The position numbers and the translations under genes are program-made. DNA of 64,000 nt from Hyaloscypha bicolor E (taxonomy: Eukaryota; Ascomycota; Leotiomycetes; Helotiales; Hyaloscyphaceae): NCBI RefSeq assembly GCF_002865645.1, contig NW_020194594.1:744001-808000 (forward strand), in the 5' to 3' direction. The notes below the pieces were generated by a model. It was not told the DNA's origin, searched no databases, and saw only the letters and a list, made by a program, of their open reading frames with translations. Positions 1-13,724 of this stretch are shown piece by piece. Numbering within the stretch: the stretch's first letter is position 1; each line of letters opens with the position of its first letter.

Positions 1-3000
1 TATATAAAGACTAGTTATTCTTAAACTAAAAGAAGAACTAATTACTTTATTAATATTAGAATTCTTATATTAGAAAAAGCTAAACTATTAAATAGTAATA
101 ATAATAATAATTCAAGTAATAGAGATTCGGATTTTAGTAAAATAAAATAGAGTTATTTAAATACAAGTAAATAAAGCTAATAATTAGATTTAGATAAATA
201 ATATTTAGGGATATAAAAAAGGAAAAATAAGCTTTAGAGCTAGACTTTTAGTGAGTTTCTAAATAGAATTTAATTTGTAATATATATATTAAATTATTAT
301 AATATAGAGGCAAATAGGTCTTTTTTTTATAAATAAATATATAATAATTTAAGATATATATTTATTTATTTCTTAGTATTTAATAGCTTTAAATTCTCGA
401 ATCTTAATATAAATTTAATAATAATATTTTTAAATTCATTTTATCTAATTTTAATATAAATACTTAAATATTAGCTTTATAATCTATTTATTATTATTAG
501 TTTCACTCTTTTTTTATATAATAAACTTATATAATATATATATTATTTTATTATTATTTATATTTTTATAATTATAGTAAATATATAAAAATATAAAAAT
601 ATAAAAAAATAATTCAAAATTATATTAATATATATAGCTTTCATTTTTTTAGTATCTTAATTACTATAAATTATATAATATTAGTTTAATAACTAGTTTT
701 ATTTAATATATTATTTAGTTCTTTTACTAAATTCAGATTAATTAATTTTTTCTTTAAATTCTATCTTATAGTAATATTTATAATAATAATATTATTTTTA
801 GAAATATTTTAATAAAGTATTTTCCTATTTTCAAATAATAACTTATAGCCTATAATAGTATTATATAGTATTCCTAAAAGCTTTTTAATTAAGATATATA
901 TGAAATAATTATTTAGCTAATAAAACTATTAAATAATAATATATTTAATTATTATATATTTTATTCTTTTAATTAGCCAATCTATTAGTTTCGGTTTCTT
1001 TAATATTCTAAATATTAGAAATATTTTACTTATATTTTTTTATATCTGGCTTAGAATTTATAATACTTATTATTTAATTATTATTTAATTTAAATCTCTT
1101 TATTATATTATTTTTAGATATAGATCTTTTATTTCGTTTTTTTATCTAAAAACCGAAATTAAAATACTATTTATTATAATTTCGAGACTAGTTAAATATC
1201 TTATATTATTTTTAAATCTTTTCTAAAAACTATTTCTTATTCTCAAATTTACTCGACTAGATTTTATATTAATATTAATTTAAGAAGCTTTATTAGAAAG
1301 TTTTTATTATAGCCCAAATTCTATATCTTTTTATAAATTTATAATAGTATTTATTCTTCTATTAATAGTAATTTATTTATAATAGAACTATTTAATAATA
1401 CTTATAATTTCTTTTTTTTTACTAATTTTAATAATCTTTTCTTTTATTATTTTTTATTAGATAGCTAAATAAATTTAATTATATACTTTTATTTTATTAA
1501 ATTATTTCTTTTTCCTTAATAAAATATTATTTCTTTATATACTATTACTTTTATAGAAGTAATTAGCTAATTTTCTAGAATAATTCTTTTTTTAGATATA
1601 ATAATATATTTACTCTATTACTATTATATTTAATAAATATATTTAAATTCAATTTTATATTAAATATTAGTATATAACTAATAAGGCTTTTAATAAATTA
1701 CTTTAGCTTTTTATAAATATTGAATTTTATAAAGTTATATAAGCCAGATTTATTAAATATCCAAAGCTATATAAGACTTCTATAAATTATAAAACTAGTA
1801 ATAAATTATTATTCTAATTAATTTCCGAATACCTCATATATATAACCTACTAATTATACTAGTATTATTATTAAATAACTTTTATTAGAATTTCTTTTAT
1901 ATTTTCTAATAATAAATATATTTAATTAGTTATATTTACTATTTTCGAAAATAATATTAGTAGGAGATTTTAGCTTTTTAAAGTCTAATTTATTTCTTAT
2001 ATTTATAGTCTAAACTAAATTATAGCTTATATTAATTAAAGTATAATTTATAAATATATATTAGATTATTTATAATAGTATTAAGTTATATAAATAATCG
2101 AGTATTTAAAAAGCTAGTATTATAGGACTATCTAATTTCCTTTTTAGAAATCTTAATTAAGAAAATAGATTCGAGGTTTTTATAAAATTAATATAATATT
2201 TTCCGGAAATTAAGAAAATTTAACTTCTAATAAAAGAATTCTAGAAACTTTAAATATCTTTTTTCTTCTTATATTTCTTATATAATTTCTTTTCCTTAAC
2301 TTTTTTTTATATTTAATTACCTTTAATAAATATCTTATAAATTATATAAAGTGAAATTTATTATTTAATAGATATTTTATAATATTCTATTTATAAAAAA
2401 GATATTATATTTTGAATTTATTATTTATAAAGTTTATATTAAAAACAATTATATAAGTAATTAAAATAAAGGAGATTTTAATTAACTTATTTTAAATATT
2501 AGAAATAGCCTAAAGTATTTAAAACTAATTATTAGATTTCTAGAGGCTAAAATAAAGAAATAAGTAATTCTTATTATATAAAAAAGCAAATAGAAAATAA
2601 AAGATACTAATATAAATAAATAATTTTATTTTTTATTTTTAATAAAAATACTTATATTAAAAAACTATATAAGATAATTTAATGTTATAATAAGGTAATA
2701 TTGCAGTAGTAGTAAAGAGCTTGAATTGAGCTGAAGGCTGTGCGCCCGGCTAAAAGCACCGGCTACACGCTAAGTCACGTGCAGTGGCACTACGTGACTG
2801 GTACCACGTAACATTTAATTAATATAATATGTTATTATTAAAAATAATAAATCAAGAAAATAAAACTATTTAATATTATTTATTTTATAAAGTTTTAATA
2901 GTCTCAAGTTTATTCTTAAATTATATTTAAAGATTTTCTAATTTATTATATTATTTTCTAATTTCCTTTATTAATTTCTTAAAATCTAATACTTTTTTGG

Positions 3001-5883
3001 CTTTATATTTAGTATTATTCTCTAGAAAGATATATATAAGCTTTATTAAATAAATAATATCTAATATATTCTAAAGGTCTTTTATATTAAATAATAATTT
3101 AATATAAGTTTTAAAATACAAGTTCTAGTATTTAATATTATTAGTTATATTAATAAGAAATTTATTTAAATAGCTAATTATCTAAAAGCATTTTCTTAAT
3201 TATATAAAGTTTTTATTATTAAATAAAAGCTTTAAATAAGTTTTAGGTTTTATAAAATTTTCAAATATAAGTATTTCTAAGTAATTATTTAATAATATCT
3301 ATTATTTAATAATTTTAAAAAAGTCTAGAACTATATAATAAAGCTCTATTTTAGCTTTTATATTATATTAGAAAATATTATAATATTATAATTTATATTA
3401 GATAAATTTATTAGATATTAATAATAGAATAATATATAATAATATAAAGCTATTTATATAAAATAAACTAGTATTAGAAATATAAATATATATCTGATTT
3501 CTTTTAGTAATAATTTTATAATATAGAATTCAATTATTTTATATTAAATATATTATATTTTAAGGTTTATAAATTTAGTTTATTAGTTACTAATATAGAA
3601 TTATAGAATAATTCTCTAGTTTTCTATATTATTATTTTTAAGAGATTTATAATAATTATAATTTTAAAAAAGATTAGATAAAACTCTTATATATTTACTA
3701 AATACGGATTTATTAACTTGTTTTCTAATATTTATATATAATTTAAATATTTTATTACTAATTTTTATATAAGTCTTTATTTTATATCTTTTATATAAAA
3801 TACTTTTAAAATAAAATAAAGAAAACTAAGGTAATTATTAAATATATATTAGCTATTAATAAGTATTATTTCTAGATTATAAATAATTCTATAATCTAGT
3901 TTAGTTTTATTTATATATATTAAATAATAATAAAAAGTAATACTTTTTTATTCTAATTTTAGCTAAAATAAAAATATAAAATAATAATTACTAAATCTAG
4001 AAGAAATTATTTTATATTTATTTCTAATTTTCTTATAGGAATAATTATAAAAAAAAGAAATACTATTAAACTTATTAATATCTTTCTAGATTTATTATAT
4101 AAGCCTTTTTATATTAAAGAAAATTTCGTATCTTATAAAAATAATATTAAAAAGCTAATTTTTCTAGAAAATATTCTATTTAATTATATAATTATTAAAT
4201 CTTTTATATTTATAGCTATATTCTAAAAGTTATTTATTTTAAGAATTAAAGTTAATAATAAAGAAGCTATAATTATAAAATACTTGTAATTAATTTCCGA
4301 ATCTTTATAATATAATAAGAATCTAAACTAGTTCGAGTTTTATTTTTATATATTTGAGAAATAAATATTCTAAAATAATTAAAAAATAAATATATTTATT
4401 ATTAAATATAACTTAAAGTTTTTTTACTAGTATTACTAAATTCAGAAGCTATAATTTATATTTCGAATTTCTATATTCGAAAAGATAACTTATATTTATA
4501 TTTCTAATTAAAAAGTTTACTATAATCAGATTTACTTTATTTAAAAAGTTAGATTATATAATTATAATTTCTATTATATATAAAACTAGTAATACTAGAT
4601 TTAGAATTAGATATTTATTTAAGGTATCTTTTTATTAAAGAATTAGTTTCTAGATTTAAATAAGAATAACTTAGCTTATTAGTCTAATCTTAATTTAGAA
4701 ATATATTTTTATATTATTAGAAAAATAAATATTTGGGCTATTTAATATTTGCCTTATTTATTATAATAGTTTAAAATACTTTAAACTTATTATTCTATAA
4801 TTTCAGCTTTTTATTAATTAATTATAGAAATTATAGTAATTTATTTAATATATCTATTATTTTTTATTTATTAGAAAAGTTATCTGTTTTTATATTATTT
4901 ATAATATTTTAAATATATTTTAATTAAACTAGAATCTCGTTTTCTCGAATTTATAGTTCTTTAGAAAAAATAAAGAGAAATAAAAAGTTTAAATATAATA
5001 CTTTTTTATATAATAATATTAAATTAAAAGCAAACTTTAAAATAATAATTATAAAATTTCTATAGTTTTAGTTTAGTTTATTTTATTAGTATTAAACTTT
5101 TTTAATTAAGTTTTATATATACTAATACTAACTTATATTTATATTTTATAGCTTTTTATATATAATTATAACTTTAAATATAAATAAATATATTTAATAA
5201 TTAAATCTAGATAAATAGTATTTACTAATATATAAAAAGATATATCTTAGAATTATATTTTTAATAAGTTCCCAGATAAAAATCGGGCTATAATATATAT
5301 ATATTAAACTATAATATAATATAAAGTCTTATAAGCTTTTTTCTATTCTACTTATTTTATAGCTTCTATTAAAATAAATATCTAAATAGAGCCCTATTTT
5401 ATTATTTATTAGTTAAAAGAAATTATTAGTTTATTAAATATTAAAAAATAGTTTTAATTTAATTTATAAAACTTATAATTAAAAATAAATATAGTTTATA
5501 AATACAAAATAGAAGAAAATAATAGGAAGTTCAGAAATAGTAATTTTTATAAAATAAAAGCCTATATATATTAGTATTTTAATATTTATAAATATATAAA
5601 AATAGTTTTAAATATTATAAAATAATTATAAAGCTATTTTCTTTTTTTTTATTTATCTTATTTATATTTATAATTCTATAACCTATTTACTAGATTCTTA
5701 ATTATAATATTAAATAATTTATTTTTATTATTTTTTATTTATTTAATATAATAAAAAACTTTATTTTTTTTAAAGAATTTTCCTTTAAATTATTCTAGAT
5801 AAAAACCTATATATTTCTAATTAATTATAGCCTTTATTCTAGTTTTATAGAATTAATAATTATATTATATATTAGTTCTTTAA
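1..5883. repeat. RIP-decayed AT-rich repeat sequence, family not identified
   Basis: This stretch is extremely AT-rich, with CA and TG dinucleotides rare and TA very common, as expected of old transposon sequence mutated by RIP. I found no intact gene. Around 5000-5800 the plus strand can be read for a long way if TAA/TAG are taken as mutated glutamine or tryptophan codons, which suggests a former coding region, but I could not assign a family. The same sequence should resume at 12915, because element R1 was inserted at 5883/12915 with a duplicated TTTAA. Confidence 0.7.
2699..2813. mobile_element. 115-bp GC-rich small repeat element inside the AT desert (copy A)
   Basis: A sharply bounded GC-rich island in otherwise RIP-mutated DNA. 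It matches 43231-43347 over its whole length with few differences. The ends are near-inverted (TATTGC here and TGTTAC in the other copy at the left, GTAACA at the right), so the unit could be a MITE or a very short solo LTR of the TG...CA type. It contains a perfect palindrome, AGTCACGT (2773-2780) and ACGTGACT (2792-2799). I see no convincing target duplication. Its lack of RIP implies it arrived after the surrounding DNA was mutated or escaped repeat detection because it is short. Confidence 0.6.
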
Positions 5884-6210
5884 TATAATAGGTATATGTA
5901 ATAGTATATAAATAGGTATTAGATATTAAGGATCTAGTTTCCTATTTTAGGTAAAGCTTATAATCGGAATTATACGAGTAATCGGAATTATACGAATTAT
6001 ATGAGATTATATTTCCTAGTTAAGTAAAGTGTTTTACAGGCTTGGCTAAGTACTAGGGAGCATATAAGGAAATGCTTCTAGCTTTAGAAAGGGATATTAA
6101 TTAGTCTTTTATTAGAATTAATTCTTGGAATTAGTTATACTTATAAGTATTACTCTATAATTTATTTATCTTAACTACTTATATATTATCCTATTATTAT
6201 ATATCTTATA
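5884..6210 (+). repeat. R1 5' LTR (327 bp)
   Basis: Direct repeat of 12588-12914, alignable end to end without gaps by eye. It begins TATAATA (an original TG start would have become TA by RIP) and ends in TCTTATA. It is preceded by TTTAA, the proposed target duplication. This copy keeps several CG and CA sites that are TA in the 3' LTR, so the two LTRs were mutated independently. Confidence 0.85.
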
Positions 6211-6399
6211 TTCTAATTAATCTAATCTTTAGGAAGTAGTTTATTACGAGGTAATTAAGCTATTAATAGACAAAAATATTAATAGCTAAAGTATTAACTA
6301 GAAGAAATGCCTCTATTACTACTAGAATAACCTAACTAGATATCTAGGGAAGCGCCTAGTTAAGTACTCTTCGTATTACCTAATTAGAAAAAGGAAATA

Positions 6400-7470
6400 G
6401 AACTCAGATACCTCTAGAACTAGTAAATAGGATAATAATAACAGAGAAATTAGTAGCGGCTTGCTATTATATTACTGAGTTAGAAATAGAGATATAATAT
6501 AGAGAAGATCTAGAGAAGCTAGAAGCTCAGATCTATTATCTTAAAAATATTTGAATATCTAATATAAAACCTATTATATCCCCGGTAATATTCTTGGTTT
6601 AGAGAGCTCTAAAAACCCGAGAACTGTCTACTTACTAGAGAAAGAGTATTAAAGAAGCCCAGAACTTCTTTTATTAGATAGAATTAAAGTAGTATAAAGA
6701 CGGCAGAATTACCTAGGCTACTAATATAATAAAGATTATATATTATACTTCCTGTTTTGAGAATATAGCCAGGGATATCTGGAAGTATAAGAAATAATTA
6801 GTAGGTATTAATACTACGGATTAAGAGATCTTTATTGAATTTATAAAGAATTCTATCTTGGATCTAGAGAACTATAATAATAATACTCTTACTAAGTTTA
6901 AGAATACTAAATAATAGCCAGGCCAGAGTATCTAAAGTTTTATATCTTACTTAAATAGCTTATTAGATAACTTAGAATATACGGATTTATTATAAAAGCA
7001 AAATAACTTATTTAGTAGCTTGAAATAGGAAATCCGAGACAAGATTAATTATTAAGGAAATGCTTTATAAGAGAAAGAAGAGCTTATTTTTATTACTATA
7101 AAAGTTAAGAATAATTTAAACCTATTTACTTAATAGAAATATAATAATAAGCTAATAAGATAATAAAAGAAAGAAAATAAGAGAAAAAAAAAGAGAAATA
7201 ATATAGAAAAACAGAAAAGAAATATATTTCTATTATAAAATTTATAAAACCGAAACCGGAATAGTAAAGGCATAATAATAGAATCTAATATAATACCTAT
7301 ATTAGAATCTATAAAACCGAGTATAATTTGCTTTACTTGCCAGAAAAAGAATTACTATATTATTACTTGCCCTAATTAAGGAAAACCGACTTGCTATAAC
7401 TATAATAAGTCTAGTTATAAATTATATAAGTACCTAGAACTAAAGAAGCCGGGAAATAAATATATCTTAT
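6400..7470 (+). pseudogene. R1 gag remnant with CCHC zinc knuckles
   Basis: The plus strand reads as a Gag-like capsid region around 6610-7100 and then a basic lysine-rich stretch. A zinc-knuckle spacing follows at 7329-7370, where Cys, Cys and the last Cys of the C-x2-C-x4-H-x4-C pattern are still present and the His codon has become Tyr (CAY to TAT). A second, more damaged knuckle follows near 7388-7432. Stops are almost all TAA or TAG at plausible glutamine positions. The product would have packaged the retrotransposon RNA; this copy cannot encode it. Confidence 0.75.
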
Positions 7471-7539
7471 AATAGTTATATTTATTTATATTATAGAGAG
7501 CAAGGCCCCTAAAACGAGAATAATAATTAAGATTACTAT

Positions 7540-10500
7540 TAAGATAAGAAAAGGTAAATAAAGAGTTAGAGTATTAATCGACTCGGGTATAAAAGCTAAT
7601 TATATAAAGAGGAAATTAGTTTTAGATATAAGTATTTTATTAATATTAAGAGTAACTATTTTATTCTTATTAAAAAAAAAGAGGATTTATTTATATAGAG
7701 ATTATATTCTTGGGATTATTACTAAGAATATACTAGGGAACTAAAGAGAGGCTAATATATACTTTATATTATATGATTTTAATCTAAAGTATATTAATAT
7801 AATACTTGAATTCCTATAGCTTTACTAGATTAATTCCCTGATTTTCTTTAGAAAAGCAATATAGAAATACTAGATTTAATTATAGAAAGTTAAAGTTCTA
7901 AATACCAGGAAGTTTACTAAAGTAATAAAATATAAGATATATGTTTTTCTATTAATTACCTATTCTATAACAAATAGCTAAAGAATTACTACTATTATTA
8001 CTAATAAGATAGTTATATTTCCTAAGAAATATCGGGACCTTTTCTAAATATTCTTTATAGAGGCTATAGATATACTACCTAATTATTATATAATAGAATA
8101 TTATATAAATCTGGAACTAGGATTCTAATTATTATATAGTCTTATATATACTTTATTAGAAAGAAAGCTTGAAGTCTTTCGGGAATATCTTAATACTAGC
8201 CTAGAGAAGAAATAGATCTATTATTCTACTAGCCTAGCTAATACCCTAATTATATTTATTTTAAAGAAAGAAAGTAGCCTATATCTATATATTAATTACC
8301 GGAATCTAAATAGAATTACTATTAAGAACCAAATACTATTACTACTTATTAGTAAGACTATAAATAGGCTTTATAAAGCAAAGATATATATAAAGCTAGA
8401 CTTAAAAGATATTTACTATTAGTTATAAATACGGGAAAATAATAAGTAAAAGATAGTATTCCAAATATATTATAGATATTTTAAGTACTATATTATATTT
8501 TTTAAACTATCTAATACTCTAGTAATATTTCAGGTATATATTAATTATATACTAGTAAGTCTTATAAATATTATTTATATAATTTATTTAGATAATATTT
8601 TAATTTATTTAGAGAACCCAGAATAATATATAGTAATAGTCCGATATATATTCAAGTAGTTATAATAATACTAGTTCTTTATAAACTTAATAAAATGCGA
8701 GTTTAATATAAAAAAAATAGAGTTCCTGGAATTTATAATTAGTCTAGATAATATAGAAATAGAAGCTAGTAGAATTATAGCTATTAGGGAATAGCCGGCC
8801 CTAAAGAATAATATCCGAGAAATCTAAGTATTCCTGGGTTTTACTAATTTCTATTAGAGATTTATTTATAAATACTTTAAAATAATAAAAGAATTAACTA
8901 ATTTATTAAAAACTAGTAGAAACTTATAATATTATTTTAGCTAGATAAATAAGGCAAATAGGGCTTTTAAGAAACTATAAATTATATTTATAATAGTACT
9001 AATTCTTTATTATTTTAACCTAGCCTTAAAGATTTATATAGAAATAAATACTTTAGGATTTATAATTATAAATATAATTTCCTAGCTCTTTAGTAAAAGG
9101 GCAGAAGCCAGGTAGTACTTTATTGCCTTTTATTTAAAGAAGATAACTATAATTAAGAATAGATATAAGATATATAATTTTAAGCTCTTAGCTATTATTT
9201 TAGTATTTTATACTTAGTAATATTACTTAATATATATCTAATATACTATTATTATTAAGACAAATTATAATAACTTGAAATATTTTATAACTAAAAGAAA
9301 ACTAAATAATTAATAAATAAGATAGGTAAAGAAGCTAGCTATCTTTAACTTTATTTTAGAATACTAGCCGGGATATAATAATCCTACTAATAGGCTATTA
9401 AGAAGGCCAGACTTTATAGCAGGTATAAATAAAGACACTTTACTACTTATACTTTATAATAAGCTATAGAATATAAAATAGAGAGCCCTATAAGTAATAA
9501 TAATAGGATATTATATTATTCCTATAATAATATAATTTAAGGCCCAGGAAAGAAGAGATAGGTACTTCTTAATTAGTAAGATACTAAGGAATTTTAAAAG
9601 AGAAGTTCATTTTAGTAATAAAGTAATACTAGAGATACTATTACTTAAGTCTATTATTAGTATAGCTAGTTATAAATAGTATATACTACGAATTCTAGTT
9701 ATATAAATAGCTAGGTCCAAAATAGTATATAAAAAAAGCAGAGAGATATTATTTAAACTACTATTATAATACTAAAGGCTTAATTTATTAGTATAATACT
9801 AGTAATATAAATAGTTCTTAAAGGAAATCTTTACTAGAGCTATTAAGACTTGAGAACTTAATATATCTAGGTTATTAAGATATTAGAGTACTATTTATAT
9901 ACTAAATAAGCCGGCTCTTAAAGAAAAATTACTATAAGCTAATTATAATAATCCTATAAGTAGGTATTTTAATACTAGTAAGATACTAGAGATTCTTTAG
10001 AGAAAGTACTTCTAGTAAAATATAAAAAAAAATATAGAAAACTATATTAGAACTTGCCTTATATATTAATAAACTAAAGTAAAGAAATATTTATTATATA
10101 ATATACTTAGTTTATTTCCTCTTCTTTCTAAGCTATAATAAGAAATTATTATAAACTTTATTATAAGGCTATTTCTTCTTAGGTTTTATAATAAGATATA
10201 TAATTCTATACTTATTATTATTAATAAATATATAAAAATGACATAATATATTCTAATTACTAAAGAAATCTCGGCTCCTGAATTAGCAGAGCTATTTATA
10301 TATTATATTATTAAAAACTTTAGTATACCTATAAATATAACCTCTAATAAAGGATCTGTTTTTATAAGCAAGTTCTAGTCAAGTCTATACTTCTATTTAA
10401 AGGTTTAATAATAGCTAAGTATAGTATTTTATTTATAAACTAATAGATAAATAAAGAATCTAAACTAAACTCTAAAATAGTACTTAAGGTACTATACTAG

Positions 10501-11200
10501 CTACTAGTAAAATAACTAGATAGTAAAGCTTACTCTTATAGAATTCATATATAATAACTTTATATATTTAATAATATGAATTTCTCTATTCTAATATTAA
10601 ACTATATATTAAGAATAATATTCCAGAAAAAGAAATACCAGTAATATAAGAAAGAATATAGAGGATTTAAGTAAAATAAGAAATACTAGAGAAGTAATAA
10701 TAAGAAATAGTAAATATATAAAAAAAGTACTATAATAAGAAATATATTAATAAGAAGTTTAATATATATAATAAAGTTATATTTTATATAAAGAATATTT
10801 AATAGCTATAACCTAGTATAAAGCTAGTAAATAGATATTTCGGTTTCTTTAAAGTTCTAGAAGTTATAGAAATATATAAATAGATATATTACTTGGAATT
10901 ACTATTATTATATTAGATCTATAATATTTTTTATGTTTTTTTCTTGGAACTATAATACCCGCAAGCTAGTATTATAATAGAACTAGAACTAGTCGAGATT
11001 AAGGGCAAAAAAGAATTCGAGGTAGAATTTATTATAGCCTATAGAAAGAATAGAAAAGAAAGAAAGCATCTTATTTATTAGAAGAGCTATTTGCTAATAA
11101 ATAATATATAGAAATTACTAAGTAATCTAGAGAATATAGCTCCAGAATTATGAGAATATTTGGAAAAGAATAATATTATAATACTATTAACTAAATAAAG
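7540..11200 (+). pseudogene. R1 pol remnant: protease, RT, RNase H, integrase, chromodomain
   Basis: In order: an aspartic protease signature with Leu-Ile-Asp-Ser-Gly near 7578; reverse transcriptase from about 8130 to 8940 with the catalytic box read as YLDNILIY at 8585-8608 (second catalytic Asp changed to Asn); RNase H and connection to about 9450; an integrase zinc-binding region near 9940-10080; an integrase core around 10130-10560; and a C-terminal chromodomain-like segment at about 10975-11200. RT precedes integrase, so this is Ty3/gypsy rather than copia. Numerous TAA/TAG codons and catalytic-residue changes inactivate it. Boundaries are approximate. Confidence 0.8.
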
Positions 11201-11299
11201 ATATAAAAGATAAATGCTTTTATTAGGAAACTATTAAAAACCATATATTTATTCTTGGAAAAACTATATAAAAATTATTAAGAATTCTAAAAACTCTAA

Positions 11300-12587
11300 T
11301 TTCTATATCCTATAAATACCCTATTCTTATAATTACTTTCTATTATTCTTATTATTATTCTTATTAGAATTCTCTCGAGAAATAGATAGTAAATTAGCTT
11401 ATAAAGCTATTAGCTATTAGTAAGAAATAAGAAAAAAGTAAGCTTACTTAATACTAAAAAATATTAATTATATTATTAAAAGTACTTTATACTTATACTA
11501 AGCTAGTAAGAATTACTTAACTTATTTCTTAGATTATTAGGGGAATTTATTAGCCTCAAATAATAGCTTTAATATAAGAAGTATATATTATTTAGTATAA
11601 AAAAAAGGCAGTAATAGTTTTCTCTCTTTTGGGTAAAGGTTAGAGAAGAAGCTTATATATATTAATAGCTTAAAAAGGCGGTTTAATTATATTATATATA
11701 CTTAAGAAACCTTAGATAATATTAGAATAGGAAATAAATAAAGAAAATTATAACTTATAGAATTATACTTTTTATTCTTAAAATAATAGTAATTATATAT
11801 TAAGTAATTATTATTTTTAATATAAGTAAGGTCAGGAAACTTAGTAATATTCTTAGAATATTAAAAATAATAAGAGCAAATTAAGGATATAGAAATATTA
11901 GCCAAACGGGTAGTAATAGGCTAATAAGTACTAAGAGAAATATTTATCTTAATAAATAAAGAAGTAGAAAGGAAATTAGAAGAGAACTTAAATAAAGCTT
12001 AAATAAAGCTTAAATAAAGTTTAAAGGAGCTTAAAGAAGACTTAAAGAAGAAAAGCAAGAGATAAAAAGAAGCTAGATATAGTATTATAGTTAAGGAAAA
12101 AGAAGGTTAGTTAGTAGAAAAAGAAAGACCTTTTTATAATATTTTTTTCTCAAATAGTAAGTATAAATTCAGAACTAGCTCTATACCAGAAATACCTAGA
12201 AAATTCTAAAAAAGGAATTTATAAATAAATTAGAAGATTAGATTAACTTTTCTAAATTCTTAGGCCTATAAAATAATAATTTATTTATAAATAGAGGCTA
12301 AGTTAGAATTTATAAACTAATTAGAAGACCGGAAAAGCTTTATATCTAATAATATATATTATATCTATACTATTTTTATAAGAGAAAATTACTAGAGGTA
12401 ATTTATAAGTTAGCTAGGTAGGATTAGTAAACTATATCCTTAATTCTATTACCTAGTATAATAATAGGGTAATTATAGGAAGTTTTTAGAGAGAACTAGT
12501 AGCCAGGAAAGTTTCAGGGAATTATTTATAAAGCTATTTATAGTTCTCTCAGGCTTTTTGGGAATAAGGGCCTAGAGAGAAAGTTAA
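11300..12587 (+). pseudogene. R1 downstream ORF remnant of unknown function (coiled-coil)
   Basis: Between the chromodomain and the 3' LTR the plus strand stays open in one frame for about 0.7 kb, from near 11870 to a terminal TAA at about 12587, if TAA/TAG at glutamine or tryptophan positions are read through. About 11900-12090 has a Leu/Glu/Lys heptad-like pattern typical of a coiled coil; the rest is rich in Gln and Tyr. The open frame ends against the polypurine-rich stretch (GAGAGAAAG) that precedes the 3' LTR. I do not recognise a family. It may be an extra protein of this element or a duplicated capsid-like module. Confidence 0.45.
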
Positions 12588-12914
12588 TATAATAAATATA
12601 TATAATAGTATATAAATAAGTATTAGATATTAAGGATCTAATTTCCTATTTTGAGTAAAGCTTATAATTAGAATTATATAAGTAATTGGAATTATATAAA
12701 TTATATAAGATTATATTTCCTAGTTAAATAAAATACTTTATAAGCTTGGCTAAGTACTAGGAAGCATATAAATAGACGCTTCTAGCTTTAAAAAGAAGTA
12801 TTAATTAGTCTTTTATTAGAATTAATTCTTGGAATTAGTTATACTTGCAAGTATTACTCTATAGCTTACTTACCTTAATTACTTATATATTACTCTACTA
12901 TTACATGTTTTATA
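12588..12914 (+). repeat. R1 3' LTR (327 bp)
   Basis: Direct repeat of the 5' LTR at 5884-6210 with identical length. It follows a purine-rich stretch (GAGAGAAAG, about 12576-12583) that would serve as polypurine tract. TTTAA at 12915-12919 repeats the five bases before the 5' LTR. Confidence 0.85.
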
Positions 12915-13423
12915 TTTAAACTCAAAAGGCTTTATTTTTTATTTTTAGTAGCTATTTTTAATTATAATATAATATAGTAATATAACCTAAATATCTTAAT
13001 ATAAAAAGAAATTTATTATTTCCGAGAATTTATTCTAAAACTTAAATTTTAACTTCTTTATTATTTTAAATAAATCTCTAATTTCTTTTTAATAACTTTT
13101 TATTTTATATTTTATATTTTATTTATTTTTTTTTATTTTTTTAATATATTCTATAATTAAATAAATAGTTTTATTATTTTCGAAATAGTAATATAGTTTA
13201 GAAATTAGAAGATTTATATATTTAATAATAATAAAAATATAATATTATTTTATTAAGAAATTGTTTTTTCCGAAATAAGAAATAACTAATATATTTATAA
13301 AAGAATTAATTTACGATTTTATTAGTTATAAGTTATATTTTATTTAGGTCTAATTAATTCTATAATATTCTTATTTAATTATAATAAAAATATAGTTTTT
13401 TTTATATTATAAATTAAGTATTA
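12915..13423. repeat. RIP-decayed sequence between R1 and R2
   Basis: AT-rich, RIP-like DNA that would be continuous with the sequence left of 5884 before R1 inserted. No coding signature or recognisable repeat boundary was seen. Confidence 0.5.
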
Positions 13424-13724
13424 TAAAAGAGAAACTATAATAAGATAAAAATTTATATAAAATATACTAAAATATAAAACGTAACTTAATAGTAAAATAA
13501 TAAATTAAAAGTGTAAATAATAAAGTATAAATAGTATATAGTATATAAAAGCTTAATTAATTAAATACTTATAAGGAATTATTCTTTAGAACTATAAAAA
13601 AACTAGTTTTCTTATATAATTTCTATAAGTTATATATAAAAGGCTATAGCCTTTACTATATAACTAAAATCTTAAAACTATTAAAATAATATAATTTTTA
13701 GAAAGTATAGCCTATTATACTATA
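13424..13724 (-). repeat. R2-type LTR, left copy (3' LTR of R2), heavily RIP-mutated
   Basis: Aligns ungapped over 301 bp with 32693-32993 and over most of its length with 63501-63757. In minus orientation it would start TGTAATACGG (here decayed) and end CA. Nearly every CA/TG site of the right copy is TA here. It includes the fully mutated 36-bp palindrome at 13629-13664. Confidence 0.75.
13629..13664. promoter_or_regulatory. 36-bp palindrome, RIP-mutated copy in R2 left LTR
   Basis: Same position in the LTR as 32898-32933, with every CA/TG converted to TA (arms TTATATAT), but the 36-bp spacing and the GGC..GCC core remain. Confidence 0.6.

Larger units (their letters stand above)
5884..12914 (+). 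mobile_element. R1: full-length, RIP-inactivated Ty3/gypsy-type LTR retrotransposon
   Basis: Two direct repeats of equal length (5884-6210 and 12588-12914, 327 bp each) bound a 7.0-kb element. The 5-bp sequence TTTAA directly precedes the left LTR (5879-5883) and follows the right LTR (12915-12919), consistent with a target-site duplication. Inside, in plus orientation, are remnants of gag with zinc knuckles, protease, reverse transcriptase, RNase H, integrase and a chromodomain, followed by an extra open region before the 3' LTR. RT precedes integrase, which is the Ty3/gypsy order. Every reading frame is broken by many TAA/TAG codons at former CAA/CAG/TGG positions, so the copy is dead. The LTR differences are mostly C/T and G/A. 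Confidence 0.88.

Noticed and set aside
5892..5897. Alternative R1 boundary starting TGTAATAG at 5897
   Set aside because: LTR identity extends 13 bp further left; only the 5884 start gives equal 327-bp LTRs and a matching TTTAA on both sides.
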